Source of the DNA: Actinacidiphila epipremni
GTDB taxonomy: Bacteria; Actinomycetota; Actinomycetes; Streptomycetales; Streptomycetaceae
NCBI RefSeq assembly: GCF_012034175.1
Contig: NZ_JAATEJ010000003.1
Span: 398,216-462,215 of the forward strand
DNA length: 64,000 nt
Direction of reading: 5' to 3'
A program made the position numbers and the translations under genes. How positions within the stretch are numbered: the first letter of the stretch is position 1; every line of letters begins with the position of its first letter. Below, in pieces: positions 43,151-51,552 of the stretch. The notes below the pieces were generated by a model. That model did no database searches. It was not told the DNA's origin and saw nothing but the letters and a program-made list of their open reading frames with translations.

Positions 43151-43248
43151 CGCGGCGCATCGCCTACGGCACGCCGAGCGCGGCGCATCGCCCGCGGCGC
43201 ACCGCCCGCGGCGCACCGACCGCGCCGCACCGACCGCGGCACACCGCC
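43151..43248. repeat. Seven tandem 14-nt repeats, consensus CGCGGCGCACCGCC
   Basis: Units begin at 43151, 43165, 43179, 43193, 43207, 43221 and 43235 with no gaps; copy 2 is the most diverged. The array fills the interval (42962-43270) between the divergent kinase and ABC transporter genes and ends 22 nt before the transporter ATG. The 14-nt period is not codon-like, so it is a non-coding array, perhaps operator iterons or a variable-number repeat. Confidence 0.85.
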
Positions 43249-43270
43249 GCCCCACGGGGGAAGGACCCGC

Positions 43271-44233
43271 ATGGACAGCACGCCCCGCACCACCCGCACC
43301 GCCGCCACGAACGCGCCACCGCCGCCCCTCATCGACATCCGCGGGGTGCGCAAGACCTACGACGACGGCCATGCCGCCCTGGACGGCCTGACGTTGACGG
43401 TCGGGGCCGGTGAGGCGCTGGCCGTGCTCGGGCCGTCCGGCAGCGGCAAGTCCACGCTGCTGAACCTGATCGCGGGCCTGGACCGGCCGACCGAGGGCAG
43501 CGTCACCGTCGACGGGGTGCGGGTCGACCGGCTCGGCGAGACCGGCTCCGCGCGCTACCGGCGCGAACGCATCGGCATGGTCTTCCAGTTCTTCAACCTG
43601 CTGGACGACCTCACCGTCACCGACAACGTCCTGCTGCCGTCCCAGCTGGTCGGCGCCGGACGGGCGCAGGCCCGCGCCCGGGCCCGCGCCCGGGCCGCGG
43701 AACTGCTCGACCACCTCGGCATCGCCCGGCATGCCCGCGCCTACCCCGGCCGGCTGTCCGGCGGCGAGCGCCAGCGGGTCGCGGTCGCGCGGGCCCTGAT
43801 GAACCGTCCCGCGCTGCTGCTCGCCGACGAGCCGACCGGCGCGCTCGACACCGCCTCGGGCGCGGAGGTCCGCGCGCTGCTCGCCGGGCTCAACGCCGAG
43901 GGCCAGACGATCGTGCTGGTCACGCACGACCTGGCGCTGGCGCAGTCGTGCGCGAGCCGCACGATCGAGCTGGTCGACGGCCGCGTCATCCGCGACACCG
44001 CCGCAGGCCCGCCCGCCGGGAGCCCCGCCGCCCCGCCCGCCGCAAGCCTTGCCGCCCTGGGCGCCGGGACTCCGCCCGCCGCAAGCCCCGCCGCACCGCC
44101 GGGCCCCGCCGCCCCCACCGCCGCAAGCCCCGGCTCCCGCGCCGGTGAAGGCCCCCGCCCCGCCGCCCCGCCGGCCGCAGGCCACCGCCCCCGCCCCGCC
44201 ACCGGCGACAGCGGCCCGGCGGTGACACGGTGA
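43271..44233 (+). CDS. ABC transporter ATP-binding protein with Ala/Pro tail
   Basis: 320 aa. Walker A GPSGSGKST (54-62), Q-loop VFQFFNLLDD, signature LSGGERQ, Walker B LLADEPTGALD and H-loop LVTHD give a MacB/LolD-type ATPase. After about residue 237 a roughly 80-residue tail of Ala, Pro, Gly with repeated PPAAS/APPA units is added, which is unusual for the family. A GTGA overlap couples it to the permease gene. Confidence 0.92.
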   Translation: MDSTPRTTRTAATNAPPPPLIDIRGVRKTYDDGHAALDGLTLTVGAGEALAVLGPSGSGKSTLLNLIAGLDRPTEGSVTVDGVRVDRLGETGSARYRRERIGMVFQFFNLLDDLTVTDNVLLPSQLVGAGRAQARARARARAAELLDHLGIARHARAYPGRLSGGERQRVAVARALMNRPALLLADEPTGALDTASGAEVRALLAGLNAEGQTIVLVTHDLALAQSCASRTIELVDGRVIRDTAAGPPAGSPAAPPAASLAALGAGTPPAASPAAPPGPAAPTAASPGSRAGEGPRPAAPPAAGHRPRPATGDSGPAVTR

Positions 44234-46632
44234 GCGCGCTCGGGAAAGTCGTGCGCGCCGGGGTCGGCCGGCGGCGTGTGCAGACCGTCGTCATGGCGCT
44301 GACCACGATGATGGCCGTCACCGCGTCGATCATGGCCGGCGCCCTCGTCGTCGCCTCGCAGGCCCCCTTCGACCGCGCCTTCGCCCGCGAGCACGGCGCC
44401 CACCTCACCGCGACCTTCGACGGTGCGAAGGCGACCCGGGCGCAGGTCGCCGCCACCGCCCGGGCCGCCGGGGCGACCGCCGCCGGGCCCTTCGCGGTGG
44501 TCCCGGCGGTTCCGCACCCTGTCGCCGCGGGCGGGACCTTCCCCGGGGACCTGCCCCCGCTGACGATCGCGGGCCGCGCGAGCGCCGGCGGGCCGGTGGA
44601 CGACGTCTCGCTGACGGCCGGGCACTGGCTCACCGGCCCCGGCCAGATCGTGCTCGCCGAGAGCGACCGGGTCGCCGCGGGCATGGACCGGGTCGGCGGG
44701 ACCGTCGAATTCCGCGGGCTGCCGGGCACCCCGCGGCTGACCGTCGTCGGCATCGCCCGCTCCGTCAGCCGCACCGCCGACGCCTGGGTCGTCCCCGCGC
44801 AGATCGCCGCGCTGACCACGCCGGGCAGCACGCCCTCGTACGAGATGCTCTACCGCTTCCCGCACGCCGTGAGCGCCGACCGGCTCGGCCGGGCGAAGGA
44901 GGCGGTGGCCGCCGCCGTGCCGCGCGGCGCGCTCACGGCGACGCGGTCGTACCTCGTGGTCAAGCAGGCCGCCGACGCGCAGAGCGCGACCTTCGTGCCC
45001 TTCATCGTGGCCTTCGGGGTGCTGGGGCTGGTGATGTCGGTGCTGATCATCGGCATCGTCGTGAGCGGCGCGGTCAGTGCCGGCACCCGGCGGATCGGGG
45101 TGCTGAAGTCGCTCGGCCTGACGCCGGGGCAGGTCGGGCGGGCGTACGTAGGCCAGGCGCTGATCCCGGCGGCGGCCGGTACGGCGGCCGGGGTGCTGCT
45201 CGGCAACCTGGCGTCCGTACCGCTGCTGGCGCAGGCGTCGGACGCGTACGGCACCGGTTCGCTCGCCGTGGCGTGGTGGCTGGACCTGGCGGTGCCGGCC
45301 GGGGCGCTGGCGCTGGTGGTGGCGAGCGCGCTCGCGCCGGCGCTGCGGGCCGCCCGGATGCGTACGGTCCAGGCGCTGGCGACCGGCCGTACGCCCCGGG
45401 TCGGACGGGGCCGGCTCGCCGCCCGCGCGGCCTCCCGGCTGCCGCTGCCGCGCGCCCTCAGCCTGGGCCTGGCCGGCCCGTTCGCCCGGCCGGCGCGCTC
45501 GGCGACGATCTGGGCGGCGGTCGCCTTCGGGGCGCTCGGCGTGACGTTCGCGTACGGGCTCGGCTCGTCGCTGTCGGCGATCCAGGCGGGCCTGAACCGC
45601 GACACGCCGGGCCAGGTCACCGTGCCCGTGTACGGCCCGCCGCCCGACGCCCCCGCGCGGCAGGACGCCGGACCCGGCGCGGAGGCCCCCGCCCCCGGCC
45701 CGCCGGTCGCGGCGGACGCCGCCGCGCTCACCCGGGCCATCGAGGCGCAGCCCGGTACCGCCGGCTACGTGGGCGTGAGCGAGCGGCGGGTGGCGTTCGC
45801 CGGGCTGCCCGGCGCGACGACGGCCGCCGCGTACCAGGGGGACGCGGCCTGGGCGAGCCTGCAGATGGTCTCGGGGCACTGGCTGACCGGGCCGGGGCAG
45901 ATCGTGGTGGGCCGGCGCTTCCTGGCGGCGACCGGCACGCGGGTGGGGGACACCGTCACCTTGCAGGGCGAGGGCCGCGGCGCACCGGTGCGGATCGTGG
46001 GCGAGGCGCTGGTGGTGGGCGACGCGGGGATGCGGGTCGCGACCGACGCGCGGACGCTCACGGCGGTCGGGGTCAGCGCGCAACCGGACATGTTTCACGT
46101 GAAACTCACCCAAGGAGCCGACACCGGGGCATATCTGCGCGACCTCAACGCGGCCCTGCGCTCAGCGGGTGTGGAGGCGTTCGCGGAGGGCGGGTCGCTG
46201 AGCACGACGGTCGTGGCGATGGACGCGCTGATCGCCGCGCTGACGCTGATGCTGGTCCTGGTGGCCGGGCTCGGCGTGCTCAACACCGTCGTGCTGGACA
46301 CCCGCGAGCGCGTCCACGACCTCGGCGTCATGAAGGCGCTCGGGATGTCCCCGCGGCAGACCGTGGCGATGGTCGTGACGTCCGTGGCCGGCATCGGCCT
46401 GCTCGCCGGCGTCGTCGGAGTGCCGCTCGGGATCGCGCTGCACCACCTGGTCGTGCCCGCGATGGGCTCGGCCGCCGGCGCGCACATCCCGCACCCCGAC
46501 CTCGCGGTCTACCACCCGCTCCAGGTCGCCCTGCTCGCCCTCGCGGGCCTGGTCATCGCGACCGCCGGCGCGCTGCTGCCCGCGACCTGGTCCGCCCGCA
46601 CCCCGACGGCCACCAGCCTGCGGACGGAGTGA
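44230..46632 (+). CDS. ABC transporter permease, duplicated FtsX type
   Basis: 800 aa from GTG 44230. Two FtsX/MacB-like halves with extracytoplasmic domains; helices near 17-40, 255-285, 305-330, 350-372, 415-440 and three at the C-terminus. The segments TRRIGVLKSLGLTPGQV and RVHDLGVMKALGMSPRQTV are the paired cytoplasmic coupling loops. Forms an exporter with the preceding ATPase. Bases 46092-46105 within the gene are a perfect parS site, encoding FHVKL in this frame. Confidence 0.9.
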   Translation: MSALGKVVRAGVGRRRVQTVVMALTTMMAVTASIMAGALVVASQAPFDRAFAREHGAHLTATFDGAKATRAQVAATARAAGATAAGPFAVVPAVPHPVAAGGTFPGDLPPLTIAGRASAGGPVDDVSLTAGHWLTGPGQIVLAESDRVAAGMDRVGGTVEFRGLPGTPRLTVVGIARSVSRTADAWVVPAQIAALTTPGSTPSYEMLYRFPHAVSADRLGRAKEAVAAAVPRGALTATRSYLVVKQAADAQSATFVPFIVAFGVLGLVMSVLIIGIVVSGAVSAGTRRIGVLKSLGLTPGQVGRAYVGQALIPAAAGTAAGVLLGNLASVPLLAQASDAYGTGSLAVAWWLDLAVPAGALALVVASALAPALRAARMRTVQALATGRTPRVGRGRLAARAASRLPLPRALSLGLAGPFARPARSATIWAAVAFGALGVTFAYGLGSSLSAIQAGLNRDTPGQVTVPVYGPPPDAPARQDAGPGAEAPAPGPPVAADAAALTRAIEAQPGTAGYVGVSERRVAFAGLPGATTAAAYQGDAAWASLQMVSGHWLTGPGQIVVGRRFLAATGTRVGDTVTLQGEGRGAPVRIVGEALVVGDAGMRVATDARTLTAVGVSAQPDMFHVKLTQGADTGAYLRDLNAALRSAGVEAFAEGGSLSTTVVAMDALIAALTLMLVLVAGLGVLNTVVLDTRERVHDLGVMKALGMSPRQTVAMVVTSVAGIGLLAGVVGVPLGIALHHLVVPAMGSAAGAHIPHPDLAVYHPLQVALLALAGLVIATAGALLPATWSARTPTATSLRTE
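46092..46105. promoter_or_regulatory. parS centromere-like site (ParB binding)
   Basis: GTTTCACGTGAAAC, a perfect 14-bp palindrome identical to the Streptomyces parS consensus. It is AT-rich in an otherwise very GC-rich coding sequence. ParB nucleates here to segregate origins; Streptomyces parS sites cluster around oriC and often lie inside genes. Confidence 0.85.
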
Positions 46633-46787
46633 GCCGCAGGAGAGGGAGGAGCCGGAGCCGGGGGCCGTGGCCGTAAAAGAGCGGCGGCGCGGAAACTGAG
46701 GCAAGGCCGTGACGCACCCGCATATCGCGCCGCGACCCCCGTGCGGGACACTTCCTGGGACAGCTCACCGACGCCTGGGGGGAATCC

Positions 46788-47084
46788 ATGATCATATTCG
46801 GCTTTCGGAGTTATCTCCAGACCCTCGCCATGATCACGCTGGTCTGCGGGCGGTGCGGCAACCCGGCCGCGCACTCGCTGAAGAAGCGGGTCACGAAGTT
46901 CACCCTGTTCTTCGTGCCGCTCTTCCCGATCAGCAGCAAGTACGTGATCCAGTGCACCTTCTGCGGCGCCGCGCAGGAGATCTCCAAGGAGCAGGCCGCG
47001 CAGCTCCAGGGCCAGACCGCCCCGCAGATGCAGCCGCAGGCGGCGCAGGCCCCGCTGCACGACCACCAGCACCCCACTGCCTGA
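46788..47084 (+). CDS. Zinc-ribbon domain protein
   Basis: 98 aa. CGRCG (near residues 20-24) and CTFCG (near 56-60) form a CxxC...CxxC zinc ribbon; between them LKKRVTKFTLFFVPLFPISSKYVIQ is a hydrophobic strand pair characteristic of this small actinobacterial family. The tail is rich in Gln/Ala/His. Function unknown. A G-rich ribosome site precedes the ATG. Confidence 0.8.
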   Translation: MIIFGFRSYLQTLAMITLVCGRCGNPAAHSLKKRVTKFTLFFVPLFPISSKYVIQCTFCGAAQEISKEQAAQLQGQTAPQMQPQAAQAPLHDHQHPTA

Positions 47085-47297
47085 GACCGCGACCGGCGGC
47101 AGCCGGCAGCGGCAAACCGCCGTAATTGACCACCGGCGCCCGTATTGCGGGCGTCAGGGTGGATTACGGTGGTTGGTGACCGCCGAAGTGCGGTACGTCG
47201 GCGCGGTGCGTCCCGCGGTCCGCCGGGCAGACTCGGTAGGACGGGGCGGACCGGTGGGCCCGGGGCCGTGGTCGCCCGGGGGCAGGAGGTGGTGGGT

Positions 47298-49154
47298 GTG
47301 AACGCGAGCCCGTTGCTGGCCGTGCGCGGCGTCTCCAAGCGGTTCGGCGCGGTGCGGGCGCTGCGCGCGGTCGAGCTCACCGTCCGGGAGGGCGAGGCGG
47401 TCGGCCTGGTCGGCAGCAACGGCGCGGGCAAGTCCACCCTGGTCCAGGTCGTCTCGGGCGTGACGCCGCCGGACGAGGGCGTGATCGAGTGGCGCGGCCG
47501 GGAGGTCGAGCTGCGCCGGCCGCAGGACGCGCTGCGGCTCGGTATCGCGACCATCCACCAGGACCTGGGCCTGTGCGACAACCTCGACACCGTCGAGAAC
47601 CTGTTCCTCGGCCGTGAGCTGCGCACCCTCGGCATGCTCAACGAGATCAAGATGGAGAAGCGGGCCCGCGCCCTGCTGGACACCCTCGCGGTGCCGATCG
47701 AGAGCCTGCGCACACCCGTCGCGTCGCTGTCCGGCGCGCAGCGGCAGGCCGTGGCGATCGCCCGGGCGCTCATCGGCGAGCCCGAGCTGATCATCCTGGA
47801 CGAGCCGACCGCGGCGCTGGACCCGCGGCAGGCGGCCCGGGTGCTGGAGCTGGTGCAGCGGCTGCGCGACCAGCACCTGGGGGTGCTGCTGGTGAGCCCG
47901 GAGCTGGAGGAGGTGCGGGCGGTCACCGACCGGGTCGCGGTGCTGCGCGGCGGCCGGAACACCGGGGTCTTCGACCCGAAGTACAGCACGCAGGAGCAGA
48001 TCGACTCGGCGATCACCGGCAACACGGCGATGGCGGTCAACCTCCAGCGCAGCCTGCTGCCGCACGGCCTGCCCGAGCAGAACGCGCTCGATGTCGCCTC
48101 CCGCTACCTGCCGGCGCAGGCCGGCGTCGGCGGCGACTGGTTCGACGTCATACCGCTGCCCGGCGCGCGGGTCGCGATGGTGGTCGGGGATGTCGTGGGC
48201 CACGGCATGCACGCCGCCGCGACGATGGGCCGGCTGCGGACGGCCGTCTACAACTTCTCGATGCTGGACCTGCCGCCCGACGACCTGCTGGCCCACCTGG
48301 ACGACCTGGTCGGCCGGATCGACAAGGACGAGGCGCACGCCTCGGGCGGCCACTCCGGCGGGGCGCCGGTCGCCGGCGCGACCTGCCTCTACGCGGTCTA
48401 CGACCCGGTGGCCCGTACGTGCGAGGTCGCCAGGGCCGGGCACCTGCCGCCCGCGCTGGTGCTCCCGGACGGCACGGTGGACCTGCTGGACGTGCCCGCG
48501 GGGCCGCCGCTGGGCCTGGGCGGGCTGCCCTTCGAGGCGGTCGAGCACCGGCTCCCCGAGGGCAGCCGGCTGGTCCTCTACACCGACGGCCTGGTCGAGG
48601 ACCGCAGACGCGACATCGACGTGGGCCTCGCGCAGCTGCGCGCGGTGCTGGCCGGCCACCCGGACCGTACGCCGGAGGAGACCTGCGACGCGGTGGTGTC
48701 GGCGCTGCTGCCCGACGCGCCGAGCGACGACATCGCGCTGCTGGTCGCCGAGACCCGGGCGCTGCCCGAGGACCGGATCGCCCGCTGGGACGTGCCCTCC
48801 GACCCCGCCGCGGTCGCGGCCGTACGCGGCGCCGCCGTCGCACGGCTCCGGCAGTGGGGCCTGGACGAGCTGGCCTTCACCACCGAGCTGATCCTCAGCG
48901 AGCTGATCACCAACGCGATCCGCTACGCCACCGGTCCGATCGACGTACGGCTGCTGCTGGACCGCACGCTGATCTGCGAGGTCGCCGACGCCAGCAGCAC
49001 CTCCCCGCACCTGCGGTACGCGGCCACGACGGACGAGGGCGGGCGGGGCCTGTTCCTGGTCGCGCAGATGGCCGAGCGGTGGGGCACCCGCTACCCGAAG
49101 GACGGCAAGATCATCTGGGTGGAGCAGCGGCTGCCGCCCGCCGCCCGCACCTGA
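47298..49154 (+). CDS. Fusion: ABC ATPase - SpoIIE/PP2C phosphatase - anti-sigma HATPase
   Basis: 618 aa from GTG 47298, AGGAGGT 7 nt upstream. Residues 1-240: sugar-transporter-type ABC ATPase with Walker A GSNGAGKST (39-47), signature LSGAQ (144-148, one Gly replaced), Walker B LIILDEPT, but the H-loop His is lost (LLVSPELEEV). Residues about 245-460: SpoIIE phosphatase with GGDWFD (D280), VVGDVVGHG (D298), YTDGLVE and SDDIALL. Residues about 490-610: RsbW-like GHKL domain with ELILSELITNAIRYA and GGRGLFLVA. It probably controls an anti-sigma/anti-anti-sigma switch; the ABC module is likely a nucleotide sensor because no permease is adjacent. Confidence 0.85.
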   Translation: MNASPLLAVRGVSKRFGAVRALRAVELTVREGEAVGLVGSNGAGKSTLVQVVSGVTPPDEGVIEWRGREVELRRPQDALRLGIATIHQDLGLCDNLDTVENLFLGRELRTLGMLNEIKMEKRARALLDTLAVPIESLRTPVASLSGAQRQAVAIARALIGEPELIILDEPTAALDPRQAARVLELVQRLRDQHLGVLLVSPELEEVRAVTDRVAVLRGGRNTGVFDPKYSTQEQIDSAITGNTAMAVNLQRSLLPHGLPEQNALDVASRYLPAQAGVGGDWFDVIPLPGARVAMVVGDVVGHGMHAAATMGRLRTAVYNFSMLDLPPDDLLAHLDDLVGRIDKDEAHASGGHSGGAPVAGATCLYAVYDPVARTCEVARAGHLPPALVLPDGTVDLLDVPAGPPLGLGGLPFEAVEHRLPEGSRLVLYTDGLVEDRRRDIDVGLAQLRAVLAGHPDRTPEETCDAVVSALLPDAPSDDIALLVAETRALPEDRIARWDVPSDPAAVAAVRGAAVARLRQWGLDELAFTTELILSELITNAIRYATGPIDVRLLLDRTLICEVADASSTSPHLRYAATTDEGGRGLFLVAQMAERWGTRYPKDGKIIWVEQRLPPAART

Positions 49155-49195
49155 GCCGCCCCCCTGGACGCCCTGAGCCGCCCCCTTGGACGCCC

Positions 49196-49234
49196 GGAGC
49201 CGGGCCCCGCCGGCGGACGGCGGGACCCGGCTCC
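49196..49234. terminator. Bidirectional terminator
   Basis: GGAGCCGGG(C)CCCGCC pairs with GGCGGG(A)CCCGGCTCC across a 7-nt loop, between convergent genes ending at 49154 and 49258. A 22-nt near-duplication (CTGAGCCGCCCCC...GGACGCC) lies just to the left at 49151-49194. Confidence 0.75.
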
Positions 49235-49257
49235 GTAGAACGCCGGAAAGGTGCGGC

Positions 49258-51399
49258 TCAGTGGCCGCGCAGGTACGCCAGGGTCGGCGTGCCGAGGCCG
49301 GTGGCGTTGTCGTAGCCGCGGACGGCGTTGAGGGTGGTGTCCTGGCCGAAGGCGACCAGCCGGACGGTGAGCGCGCCGTTGGTCACGCCGAAGTCGACGA
49401 TGCTGGACAGCGGCGTCTTGGCGTGGTGCGCGGCGTTCTCGTCGACGACGTCGCGCAGCAGGTTGGGGTGCGCGTACAGCAGCGGGTTGGCGAAGCCGAT
49501 GGCGTGGTGCCGGGCCTGGAGCGCGTCGGCCTGGACGGCGGCGAACTCCGGGGAGGAGACGCTGGTGCCGCCGTAGCCGCCCTCGCTGTAGTCGGCGCCG
49601 TCGGAGATGCCGACGAGCACCGAGGTGTAGAGGTCGCCGTTGAGCGACACGTCGGGCGTGACGCGCTGGGCGGTGCGGCTGTGCGCGCCGGTCATCAGGG
49701 TGTGCGACAGCGACGAGGGCACGACGCCGCGCTGGTACGCCGGCTGCGCGAAGTCCTCGCTGGTGCCGCCGCCACCGCCGAAGTAGAAGGGCGCCGGCAC
49801 GGCCGGGACCCAACTGGTGCCGTCGGCCGACAGGTTGGAGCGCAGCGTGCCCATGTCCGTCTCGAAGCCGTAAGCGCCGGACTTCGAGGAGATGCCGAGC
49901 GCGGTGCCGCCGACCGAGGTCACCCACGGGTCGGAGTCGGGCCAGTTGGCCTGGGCGCGCGGGGTGTCGGCCTGGCAGTTCGCGCCGGTCGCGGCGGCCA
50001 GCGGGCTGGAGTCGCCGCAGTCGCCGGCGGAGAAGCCGATGCCGATGCCCTCGGCGGCGGCCTGCTTGAACACCTGCTCATAAGCGGCGATCTCGGATGC
50101 CGAGACGTCGGCGTTGTCCGTGGTGTGCATGATCTCGCCCCACGAGTTGGACACCACGTCGGCGAGGTGGTGGTCCACGATCGTGGTGATCGCGCTCAGC
50201 AGGTCGTCGTCGTTGCAGGAGTTGGCGCCGACGTAGACGACCTTGGCGTCCGGCGCGAGGCCGTGTGCCATCTCGACGTCCAGCGCCTCCTCGGGCGCCC
50301 AGCCCTCGGGCCCGCCGCACAGGTCCTGGTCCTGCCACTGCGCCGGGGTGACGATCTCCTTGTACTGCCCGGCGCGGAATGCCTTGTCGCCGTGGTTGGT
50401 GGCGTACTGGTTCGCGTCGGCGAGCATCGTCGAGCTGCCGTACGCGTCCACGATCGCGATCGTCGCGCCCTTGCCGGTCAGGCCCGAGGCGGTGATGCCG
50501 TACGCCTTGCGCAGCTGCGAGGGGTAGAACGAGCACTGGTCGAACGGCACGGCGCCCTTGGCGTAGCCGGCCGGGCCCGCGGTGGTGGTCTTCTGGCCCC
50601 AGTAGTCGGAGCAGGTCGCCTCGGTCGGCAGCTGGCTCGTGGGCCGCTTGCCGTGCGCGGGCGCGGCGGCCGGGGCGGCAGCCGGGGCGGCGTCGTTCGT
50701 GCGCACGTAGTCGGGGTGCACGACGTTGTCGCCGGCCGAGCTCAGGCCGGTGACGCCGAGGATCGCGGAGGACACCGACGCGGGGACGGTGACGTCGCGG
50801 GCGGGCGCGTGCCGCAGCGTGCCGGCCACGCGGTACTGGTGGATGGCGGTGCCGAACGCCTTGGTGATCGCCGCGTCGGTGCCGCGTACGGTCACGGCGT
50901 GCGTGGTGCTGCCCACGACGGTCAGGCCGGCGTCCTTGGCCCACGCGGTGACGGCGTGGACCTGCGCGTCGGTCGCGCCGAAGCGGGACTGGAACTGCGC
51001 GGGCGTCAGGTACTGCCCGTAGGCGGCGTTCGCCGGGTCGGACACGGCCGTGGCGTACGCGGTCAGGCCAGCGGGGTCCTGCCCCGCGAGGTAGACGGTG
51101 CCGGTGATCTGGGTGGAGGCCGGGACAGCGCCGGCGTCGCCGGCCGCCGTCGCCCACGCGGGGTGGGTGTCGGCGATGGTCTTCGCGGTGGGCGCCGCGG
51201 CACCGGCGGCGGCCTGCGACGGGGCGGCGATCAGCAGCGAGCCGGACGCCAGGGCGAGCGAGGCCGCGGCGACCACGGCGGCCCGCACGACTCGGGGTTT
51301 GGGTATGTCGGTGATGACGACTCCAACGTGAGGTTCGGAATGCGGACGTGCCCGTTCGATGACCGCCGAGCGGCGATCACCGAAAGCTGTAGTGTGCAC
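49258..51399 (-). CDS. Secreted S53 (sedolisin/kumamolisin-type) peptidase
   Basis: Up to 713 aa. Signal sequence, pro-kumamolisin activation domain (about 75-215), then the catalytic domain with EEALDVEMAHG (Glu, Asp of the Ser-Glu-Asp triad) and GGTSVSSPEFAA containing the Ser; a Ca-site end near the C-terminus (NATGLGTP). An acid-tolerant extracellular endopeptidase, autoprocessed. Start is doubtful: the GTG at 51399 gives 40 residues before the signal helix. A GGAG followed 5 nt later by ATC at 51315 would give a normal signal peptide beginning ITDIPKPRVVRA. Confidence 0.85.
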   Translation of the reverse strand: MHTTAFGDRRSAVIERARPHSEPHVGVVITDIPKPRVVRAAVVAAASLALASGSLLIAAPSQAAAGAAAPTAKTIADTHPAWATAAGDAGAVPASTQITGTVYLAGQDPAGLTAYATAVSDPANAAYGQYLTPAQFQSRFGATDAQVHAVTAWAKDAGLTVVGSTTHAVTVRGTDAAITKAFGTAIHQYRVAGTLRHAPARDVTVPASVSSAILGVTGLSSAGDNVVHPDYVRTNDAAPAAAPAAAPAHGKRPTSQLPTEATCSDYWGQKTTTAGPAGYAKGAVPFDQCSFYPSQLRKAYGITASGLTGKGATIAIVDAYGSSTMLADANQYATNHGDKAFRAGQYKEIVTPAQWQDQDLCGGPEGWAPEEALDVEMAHGLAPDAKVVYVGANSCNDDDLLSAITTIVDHHLADVVSNSWGEIMHTTDNADVSASEIAAYEQVFKQAAAEGIGIGFSAGDCGDSSPLAAATGANCQADTPRAQANWPDSDPWVTSVGGTALGISSKSGAYGFETDMGTLRSNLSADGTSWVPAVPAPFYFGGGGGTSEDFAQPAYQRGVVPSSLSHTLMTGAHSRTAQRVTPDVSLNGDLYTSVLVGISDGADYSEGGYGGTSVSSPEFAAVQADALQARHHAIGFANPLLYAHPNLLRDVVDENAAHHAKTPLSSIVDFGVTNGALTVRLVAFGQDTTLNAVRGYDNATGLGTPTLAYLRGH

Positions 51400-51552
51400 G
51401 CCACGCGAAGCGGGGGGAACCTCGAACAGCCGTCCTTAGCGGGACCTTTAACCAACGCCGCCGACATCGGCGGCATGTCGGTTTTCGCGCCCACCCCGCC
51501 GCGCCCGCACCCGCACCCGCCGCACCCGCACCCGCCGGGCCCGTGCCCCGGG

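Noticed and set aside
41768..44233. 821-aa frame starting antisense to the histidine kinase
   Set aside because: Only the part from 43271 on is a real protein (ABC ATPase); the first 500 residues are antisense to the kinase and cross the 14-nt repeat array.
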